Origin: Thiobacillaceae bacterium
Lineage (GTDB): Bacteria > Pseudomonadota > Gammaproteobacteria > Burkholderiales > Thiobacillaceae
DNA: 11,058 nt
Assembly (NCBI GenBank): GCA_012274165.1
Contig: JAAPAA010000291.1
Coordinates: 1 to 11,058, forward strand
Direction of reading: 5' to 3'
The notes under the pieces are model-generated. The model worked only from the letters and a program-made list of their open reading frames with translations, was not told the origin of the DNA and ran no database searches. Below are positions 5,888 through 11,058 of this stretch, piece by piece. The position numbers and the translations under genes are program-made. How positions within the stretch are numbered: position 1 is the first letter of the stretch; each line of letters begins with the position of its first letter.

Positions 5888-6172
5888 ACCCTTTCAACCC
5901 ATTGCGTGCGTCGGGCTGTGTTATTGCCACCAGCGCAGCAATTTCGATCTGGCCGAGTCTGACCAGATTTTTCATCTCTCCGCATTAGCCATCTCAGCCA
6001 CAAGCTTGTTCTGGCTCGTGGTCATCGCTTGAAGACGACAGCCTCACCTATACATCGCAGCCCAACCTGTTCCAAAAGACAGTGTGGCCAAATTTTGGCG
6101 CCATCTCTGCAACCGTGTGAAAATTGCGTCAGTTTGATCGTGCCCCCCTATTTTTCAGAAAGCAGAGCCAGC
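5888..6172. other. Non-coding leader region before mnmH
   Basis: No gene is supported in these 285 bases. They hold a hairpin at 5998-6021 (CCACAAGC / GCTCGTGG, one mismatch, 8-nt loop) and a perfect small dyad GCCAAA-T-TTTGGC at 6087-6099. A weak promoter-like pair is TTGGCG (6096-6101) and GAAAAT (6119-6124) with a 17-bp spacer, which would give mnmH a 42-nt leader. The dyad overlaps the -35 box. The segment also contains one copy of a 15-bp sequence shared with the relA-ppiD gap. Confidence 0.4.
5975..5989 (-). repeat. 15-bp intergenic repeat, copy 1
   Basis: GCTAATGCGGAGAGA on the minus strand, identical to 9429-9443 on plus. Both copies lie outside confident genes. Only 15 bp match exactly and flanking similarity is weak, so chance is not excluded. 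Confidence 0.35.
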
Positions 6173-7228
6173 TTGAGCGTCGCCACTGTTTCAGATCTCC
6201 AGTCCTTCGATGAAGTGATTGATGTCCGCTCTCCCGGCGAGTTTGCGGAAGATCACTTCCCGGGTGCGATCAATCTGCCGGTATTGAACGACGCCGAACG
6301 GAAGCAGGTCGGCACACTGTACAAACAGGTATCGTCATTCGATGCCAAAAAGCTCGGGGCGGCGCTGGTGTCGCGCAATATTGCGCAGCATCTCGAGGGC
6401 TATCTGGCCGACAAGCCCAAGTCGTATCGCCCACTGGTGTATTGCTGGCGTGGCGGCAGCCGCAGCGGATCGCTGACGCATGTTTTGCAAAAGATCGGTT
6501 TCAGTGCGATGCAGCTCGACGGCGGCTACAAAGCCTATCGGCGCCATGTGATAGCCGAGCTCACCCATTTGCCTGCACAACTGACTTACCGTGTCGTGTG
6601 CGGCCCAACCGGCAGCGGTAAAAGCCGCTTGTTGCAAACGCTTGCCGACGAAGGCGCACAAGTGCTGGATCTCGAAGCCCTGGCTGCGCATCGCGGCTCT
6701 CTACTGGGCGCGCTGCCAGGCCAGCCGCAGCCATCACAAAAGTATTTCGAGAGCGCCATCTGGCGTGACCTCACCCGCTGCGACACGACGCGCCCCGTGT
6801 TTGTGGAATCGGAAAGCAAGAAAATCGGCGCGCTGCGTGTGCCCGACGCGCTTCTCACGGCCATGCGCGCGAGTCACTGCATACGCCTGGAAGTACCGAT
6901 GTCCGCACGCGTCCAGTTGCTCATCGAGGATTACGCGCACTTCTTGCGCGATCCCGACGCGATCAACAACCAGCTTGCTCACCTGATTGCACTGCGTGGA
7001 AACGATACCGTCACGGCATGGCAAACACTCGTCAATCAGCAGGCATGGGATAGTCTGGTGGCCTCGTTGCTGGAGCAGCATTACGACCCTGCCTATTTCA
7101 AATCGTTGTCGCAAAATTACGTCTCGACGCCGACCGATCTAAGCTTTGACACGGCCGATTTATCCAGTGAAGGTTTGTCTCGGCTGGCGCGAGACATCCT
7201 GGCAGCTGACGCCCAGCAATCCAGATAA
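6173..7228 (+). CDS. mnmH: tRNA 2-selenouridine synthase
   Basis: MnmH (SelU, YbbB) replaces sulfur by selenium at the wobble 2-thiouridine of tRNAs for Lys, Glu and Gln, using selenophosphate and passing through a geranylated intermediate. From the TTG at 6173 it is 351 residues (E. coli 364). The N-terminal rhodanese domain contains VIDVRSPGEFAEDHFPGAIN (15-34) and the active-site loop VYCWRGGSRSG (89-99) with Cys91. It is followed by DGGYKAYRRHV. The second half is a P-loop domain with GPTGSGKS (144-151), LEALAAHRGS and VESESKKIG (211-219). The end HYDPAY matches the family. Start: no ATG fits; TTG 6173 places IDVRSP at the family's usual distance, while TTG 6134 is an alternative with an extra 13 residues. 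It implies a selenophosphate synthetase (SelD) elsewhere in the genome. It converges on relA. Confidence 0.94.
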   Translation: MSVATVSDLQSFDEVIDVRSPGEFAEDHFPGAINLPVLNDAERKQVGTLYKQVSSFDAKKLGAALVSRNIAQHLEGYLADKPKSYRPLVYCWRGGSRSGSLTHVLQKIGFSAMQLDGGYKAYRRHVIAELTHLPAQLTYRVVCGPTGSGKSRLLQTLADEGAQVLDLEALAAHRGSLLGALPGQPQPSQKYFESAIWRDLTRCDTTRPVFVESESKKIGALRVPDALLTAMRASHCIRLEVPMSARVQLLIEDYAHFLRDPDAINNQLAHLIALRGNDTVTAWQTLVNQQAWDSLVASLLEQHYDPAYFKSLSQNYVSTPTDLSFDTADLSSEGLSRLARDILAADAQQSR

Positions 7229-7261
7229 GGGCTGAGCCCCCCTGGCAGCGCACCGGGCCAT

Positions 7262-9403
7262 TCAACCACGCGTGACTTCAATCACATTCTGCACATGCTG
7301 CAAGCGCGCCAGCAGGCGGGACAATTGCTGCAAATCCTTGATTCGAACGGTAAGCCGCATATAGGCATATTCGCCCCGGCTCTCGGTGTTCACGCGCAGG
7401 ACATCGAGTCGATCCTTGGTGATAACGTCTGAAATATCACGCAGCAGCCCCTGACGGTCGAATGCTTTCAATTGGACATCCACTTCGAAAGCTGCGCCGC
7501 TATCGAGCACCCACTCAGCCTCCAGCACGCGCGCCGGGTTGGCACGTAGCAGCGCAGCACAGTCGCTACGATGCACGGTAAGGCCGCGCCCAACGGTGGT
7601 ATAAGCCGCAATGGCATCCGGCGGTTGCGGCTTGCAACAGCGTGCCAGCGTCATGGGCACATCGCCCAAACCCGGAATGGTAACGGGACTGGCGCCGGGC
7701 TTGCTACGCGCACGGGGTTTGCTTGTGGGCGCCAGCACAGGCGCTGACTTGCCCGGCTCGTGCAAGGCGTTGACCAGGTCGCGCTGGCCAACGTCTCCCC
7801 GACCCAGCGCGGCAAAAAACTCGTCCACTTTGCCGAATTTGAGCCGCTGCGCGAGCTTCTCCTGGTTCACGTCCACCACCCCCAGACGCTTCAGTTCCTT
7901 ATCGAATAGCGAGCGGCCGAGGCTGACCTGTTCGCCGACGTCGCGCTGACGAAACCACGCGCGCACTTTGGAACGGGCGCGATGGGTGGCTAAAAACCCG
8001 AGCGTGGAGTTGAGCCAGTCGCGGCTCGGTGCGCCTTCTTTGGCGACGACGATCTCGACCTGCTGGCCGTTTTCCAGCACCGTATTCAGCGGCAGCATCA
8101 CACCATTGATCTTGGCGCCGCGACAACGATGCCCCAGATCGGTATGCAGCGCATACGCAAAATCCACCGGCGTGGCGCCCCGATCAAGCGCCACCACCCG
8201 TCCCTGTGGGGTCAATACATAAACCTGATCGTGGAACAACTCGGTCTTGAACTGCTCGGTGAATTCACTGCTATCGGCAACGTCGTCCTTCCATTCCAGA
8301 ATACGCCGCAACCAGGCAATTTTTTCCTCGTACTGTGCATCCTGTTTGCCGCCTTCCTTGTAGCGCCAATGCGCGGCGACGCCCAGTTCGGCATGCTGAT
8401 GCATGTCGAAGGTGCGAATCTGCACCTCAAGCGCACGCGCTTCCGGCCCGATCACCGCCGTATGCAGCGAGCGGTAATCGTTGCCCTTGGGCTGCGCGAT
8501 GTAATCGTCGAACTCGCCCGGAATCGGCTGCCACAGGTTGTGCACCAGCCCCAGCACGGTGTAACAATCAATCTCGTGTTTGACCAGCACCCGCACCGCG
8601 CGAATATCGTACAGTTGCTCGAAGCTCATGCGCTTGCGCCGCATTTTGTTGACGATGCTGGCGATATGCTTGGGGCGGCCGCTGACTTCAGCTTCGATGC
8701 CATGCAGCGCAAGTTCGGCTTGCAGCCGCTCGATAATGCCCTTGATATAGGCCTCGCGATCGACCCGTTTTTCATCGAGCTGGGCGGCGATGGTTTTATA
8801 GGTGTCGGGTTCCAGATAGCGGAACGCCCAGTCTTCCATCTCCCACTTGATCTGCCACACGCCAAGGCGATTGGCCAGCGGGGAAAACAATTCGCGCGCC
8901 TGCTGTCCCAGCGCCTCGCGCGTAGCGGCATCCCGGCCGGAAACACAGCGCAGCGCATGCGTGCGTTCCGCCAACTTCACCAGCACCACACGAATATCCT
9001 CCACCATCGCCAGCACCATCTGGCGCAATGCTTCGAGTTGAGCATGCGGATCAACGCGCTTGTCAGTCGCGCTGGTGGCCAGCGTCTCGATACGCGCCAT
9101 CGCCGCCACCCCGCGCGCCAGCCGCGCAGCGGTGCCAAAAGCGGAATCAAAGTCGGGAGCAACGCCTAAACAGGCATGCAGCAAGGCCGCAGCCACTGCA
9201 TCCGCGCCCACTCGCAACTCGGCAACAATCAGTGCAGCGCCCACGCTATGCGAGAAGCTGCTGCTGTCCAGCTGGCCATACGCATAATCCAGCGCCCGCC
9301 ACGGCATATCGTTCTCTGCCACTGGCAGAACGCGGGCGAGTGCTTGCCGGGCCGACTCCAGATCGGTGGCATCAAAACAGCGGGGACGGACGGGTTCGTT
9401 CAT
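7262..9403 (-). CDS. relA: GTP pyrophosphokinase RelA (monofunctional ppGpp synthetase)
   Basis: Makes (p)ppGpp from ATP and GTP/GDP when uncharged tRNA enters the ribosomal A site. The protein is 713 residues (E. coli RelA 744). Residues about 30-190 form the HD hydrolase-like domain, but the metal-binding His-Asp of SpoT/Rel is changed (LLHACLG at 74-80), so hydrolysis should be lost. The synthetase domain (about 240-350) carries EFDD at 297-300, the acidic ExDD motif of monofunctional RelA, where bifunctional enzymes have RxKD. It is followed by GNDYRSLHTAVIGPE and HAELGVAAHWRYKE. A TGS domain (391-455), a helical linker, a Cys-rich zinc-finger-like region (LARCCKP 586-592, HRSDC 611-615) and a C-terminal ACT domain (about 638-713) follow. 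The ATG at 9401-9403 has only a poor AGAGA upstream. It is alone on its strand between mnmH and ppiD. Confidence 0.97.
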   Translation of the reverse strand: MNEPVRPRCFDATDLESARQALARVLPVAENDMPWRALDYAYGQLDSSSFSHSVGAALIVAELRVGADAVAAALLHACLGVAPDFDSAFGTAARLARGVAAMARIETLATSATDKRVDPHAQLEALRQMVLAMVEDIRVVLVKLAERTHALRCVSGRDAATREALGQQARELFSPLANRLGVWQIKWEMEDWAFRYLEPDTYKTIAAQLDEKRVDREAYIKGIIERLQAELALHGIEAEVSGRPKHIASIVNKMRRKRMSFEQLYDIRAVRVLVKHEIDCYTVLGLVHNLWQPIPGEFDDYIAQPKGNDYRSLHTAVIGPEARALEVQIRTFDMHQHAELGVAAHWRYKEGGKQDAQYEEKIAWLRRILEWKDDVADSSEFTEQFKTELFHDQVYVLTPQGRVVALDRGATPVDFAYALHTDLGHRCRGAKINGVMLPLNTVLENGQQVEIVVAKEGAPSRDWLNSTLGFLATHRARSKVRAWFRQRDVGEQVSLGRSLFDKELKRLGVVDVNQEKLAQRLKFGKVDEFFAALGRGDVGQRDLVNALHEPGKSAPVLAPTSKPRARSKPGASPVTIPGLGDVPMTLARCCKPQPPDAIAAYTTVGRGLTVHRSDCAALLRANPARVLEAEWVLDSGAAFEVDVQLKAFDRQGLLRDISDVITKDRLDVLRVNTESRGEYAYMRLTVRIKDLQQLSRLLARLQHVQNVIEVTRG

Positions 9404-9890
9404 TCTCTGAAATGCTGTGTATCCCCCAGCTAATGCGGAGAGACTATCGTTAGCTGAAGAAAGCCAGACTATATCTGATGGGCAGGATCAGAGTGCCTCG
9501 CGCTCGCTATAGGAAGCAGTCGTTGCCAACCCGTAATGGGGCCTTTGGTTGGGATGCTGTAAACAGCCCTCGCTGAGCAGGCAATCCCTGTTTGCCTCTT
9601 GCGGGGCAAGCATTCAAATCTGTGAACCTTACTGACTACAAAAAAGTTCGTGGCGCTAATTCACACAAAACGAGAAAAGCATCTCGGCAGACGGAAGGGC
9701 AAGGAGTGACGCCGCTCCTAAATGAGCAGGGATATTCGCCCTCAGCCGTCCAAGGAGACCGACAAGGGCATCCATCCACCATTCAGTGAGCAATTGTTCC
9801 GGACAGTAGATGTCCACCCTTGCTTATCCGAATCCCTTAAGCGCCAGTCCGACAAGTCCCTAGCTGGCGAGTGACTTATTGTGGCCTGGG
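9404..9890. other. Gene-free region between relA and ppiD with a run of hairpins
   Basis: No convincing gene is seen in 487 bases. It contains many short inverted repeats: CAGCTAA/TTAGCTG (9427-9456), TCTGAT/ATCAGA (9474-9492), CCAACC/GGTTGG (9526-9552), GCTG/CAGC (9556-9567), AGGCAA/TTGCCT (9579-9597) and CTTGC/GCAAG (9598-9610). Further right are GGACA/TGTCC near 9800 and CGCCAG/CTGGCG near 9842-9870. No tRNA cloverleaf, tmRNA or 4.5S signature was recognised and no hairpin is followed by a U-tract. The relA promoter must lie in its left part, but no clear -35/-10 pair stands out. A 65-codon frame starting with TTG (9592) is unsupported. Confidence 0.45.
9429..9443 (+). repeat. 15-bp intergenic repeat, copy 2
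   Basis: GCTAATGCGGAGAGA, identical to the minus-strand copy at 5975-5989. Here it sits at the start of a 7-bp stem (CAGCTAA/TTAGCTG), about 26 bp upstream of the relA start codon on the opposite strand. Confidence 0.35.
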
Positions 9891-11058
9891 TTATCTGCCT
9901 TCAATCGCATTAGGCTGAATCTTGACTTTTAGCCCAGCCTTCACCAACGCGAGCATCGCTTGCATATCCGCCCGCTGCTGCGCCTGCATGACGCCCGCTT
10001 CGATTGAAGACACCAGCCGCGGATCCAGTGCGGGCGCATCCAGCACACGGCTCACCCGAACAATGCGGTACGAACCATCAGGACGGATCACGCCGGTGTA
10101 CGCAGGAAGTGTGTCCGTGCCAACCCTGAACACCGCTTTAGCCGCAGCCGCATCCAGCAAGGCCGAAGGCTGACGCCCAACCACCTGGAAAGCGGACCAG
10201 TTCATGCCGGTCTCCTTCCCTTTTGACAGCGATTGAATGGTCGCCTCACCTTGTTGGGTCAGCAGACGCGCACTCTGCTCAGCGCGTAGTTGGGCTTCAA
10301 TCGCCGGTAACACTTCGGCCAACGGGCGCACACGTGCTGGGCGATGTTCGAGCACCCGTGCGGCAACCAAAACGCCAGGCTGGACTTCAATCGCTTCAGT
10401 ATTTTGCTTCGACTTGAGCGAATCCGGGCTGAACAGCGCTGCCAGAAGGCCGGGGTGGTTGAATGGCGGGGGCGCTTGTTTGGCAGTCATCCAGCCGCTT
10501 TGCTGCACGGTCAGCTTGGTAGCCGTTGCGGCTGGCTGCAACGAAGTAGCATTTTCGTAAACGAGATTGCCAAAGTTATCCGCCAAACCCGCAAAGGCTT
10601 GTTGCGCCTGCTGCTTGCGTATCGCGTCCACCACCGCAGCGCGTACGCTAGCCAGCGGTGCAGTCTGGGCCGCCTGAATACCATCTAGGCGTATCACGTG
10701 GTATCCGAAATCGCTCTCCACCGGGCCGCGGATTTCATTGGGCTTCATACTGAACACGGCGTCATCGAAAGGCTTGACCATCATGCCGCGCCCAAAGCTT
10801 CCCAGATGACCATCCTGCGCCGCTGATCCTGGGTCCTGCGACTGCGTCCGCGCCAGCTCAGCGAATCGCTCCGGCGCTTTCTGCAGGGTCTGATACAACT
10901 CGTTCGCTTTTGCCTTGGCTTTGGCGCGGGTGGCCGCATCCGCATTCTTATCAACGGCAATGAGAATATGGCTCGCGCTGCGCTGCTCAGGCTGTCCGAA
11001 CTGGGCAGCATGGGAGGCATAGTAATCCGCCACGGCCTGGTCGCTGACTGTAATGCCC
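9891..11058 (-). CDS. ppiD: Peptidyl-prolyl cis-trans isomerase PpiD, C-terminal part (partial)
   Basis: The frame is open to the window edge (first visible residues GITVSDQAVADYYASH), so this is the last roughly 388 residues of a protein usually about 620-640 long. The membrane anchor and first chaperone domain are outside. PpiD is an inner-membrane periplasmic chaperone near the SecYEG exit that helps folding of exported proteins. The parvulin (rotamase) domain is visible: EQRSASHILIAVDK, then FAELARTQSQDPGSAAQDGHLGSFGRGMMVKPFDDAVF and the end FGYHVIRLDGI. The C-terminal chaperone part follows (GMNWSAFQVVGRQ, then SYRIVRVSRVLDAP). The parvulin identity is certain; PpiD rather than SurA is favoured by the long C-terminal region and single rotamase domain. 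The stop is TAA at 9891-9893. No U-tract terminator follows. Confidence 0.92.
   Translation of the reverse strand, partial: GITVSDQAVADYYASHAAQFGQPEQRSASHILIAVDKNADAATRAKAKAKANELYQTLQKAPERFAELARTQSQDPGSAAQDGHLGSFGRGMMVKPFDDAVFSMKPNEIRGPVESDFGYHVIRLDGIQAAQTAPLASVRAAVVDAIRKQQAQQAFAGLADNFGNLVYENATSLQPAATATKLTVQQSGWMTAKQAPPPFNHPGLLAALFSPDSLKSKQNTEAIEVQPGVLVAARVLEHRPARVRPLAEVLPAIEAQLRAEQSARLLTQQGEATIQSLSKGKETGMNWSAFQVVGRQPSALLDAAAAKAVFRVGTDTLPAYTGVIRPDGSYRIVRVSRVLDAPALDPRLVSSIEAGVMQAQQRADMQAMLALVKAGLKVKIQPNAIEGR

Noticed and set aside
5739..5975. Minus-strand 78-codon frame over the small DRR gene
   Set aside because: Its GGAG is only 2-3 bases from the ATG, no promoter is visible, and it ends inside the promoter-proximal part of the better-supported plus-strand gene. 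It remains the main alternative.
7229..7261. GGGC-TGA-GCCC between mnmH and relA
   Set aside because: Only a 4-bp stem, with no U-tract in either direction; not supportable as a terminator.
8129..9169. Plus-strand frame of 346 codons opposite relA
   Set aside because: Antisense shadow of relA with typical shadow composition and no ribosome binding site or domain.
9437..9492. Glycine-riboswitch-like string: GGAGAGA, small hairpin, CTGAAGAAAGC, later CAGG
   Set aside because: The conserved CCGAAGG and GGTAAAAGGAC segments are not matched and no glycine gene lies downstream on plus. Treated as chance; an Rfam scan would settle it.
9592..9789. 65-codon plus-strand frame in the relA-ppiD gap
   Set aside because: It begins with TTG inside a hairpin, has no ribosome binding site, and its composition (Gln, Ser, Gly, Lys) suggests no fold.

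Overview
The window looks like the chromosome of a betaproteobacterium, most likely of the Nitrosomonadales type (Thiobacillus, Sulfuricella, Gallionella relatives). That is an inference from protein character and gene order: a smpB / ratA-rnfH / DUF4124 / guaB-guaA neighbourhood, a monofunctional RelA with the GNDYRSLH variant, and a small lipoprotein resembling SoxXA-binding proteins. No database search was possible. Nearly all of the window is core housekeeping sequence. I see no intact mobile element, phage, CRISPR array, tRNA or rRNA.

Layout. Positions 1-55 (minus) hold the first codons of a Rossmann-fold flavoprotein, 7 bp downstream of guaA. guaA (63-1625) and guaB (1760-3220), both minus, carry out the two steps from IMP to GMP. 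They are separated by a guaB terminator lying between the arms of an imperfect inverted repeat, one arm of which reaches almost to the guaA start codon. guaB has a clear promoter at 3246-3274. Running divergently on plus are a small lipoprotein gene (3441-3767) and a tightly linked DUF4124 envelope protein gene (3769-4251). Converging on them is the minus-strand pair ratA-rnfH (5061 to 4277), overlapping by ATGA. smpB (5111-5560, plus) is divergent from ratA.

From 5561 to 6172 the sequence is sparse. It holds a good promoter whose spacer contains a 22-bp near-palindrome, followed by a 59-codon gene (5708-5887) encoding an arginine-rich DRR-motif protein of unknown function. This is the most novel element in the window. 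Next come mnmH (6173-7228, plus), tRNA 2-selenouridine synthase, and the convergent relA (7262-9403, minus), ppGpp synthetase. A 487-bp region without a convincing gene (9404-9890) contains a run of short hairpins. The 3' part of ppiD (minus) fills the right end.

Functionally the window mixes GTP synthesis (guaB, guaA), stringent-response signalling (relA), ribosome rescue and association factors (smpB, ratA), tRNA wobble-base modification (mnmH) and envelope folding (ppiD, lipoprotein, DUF4124). They are separate transcription units and I see no single new multi-gene system. The best candidates for something undescribed are the small DRR gene with its operator-like palindrome, the repeat around the guaB terminator, and the structured-looking relA-ppiD intergenic region.
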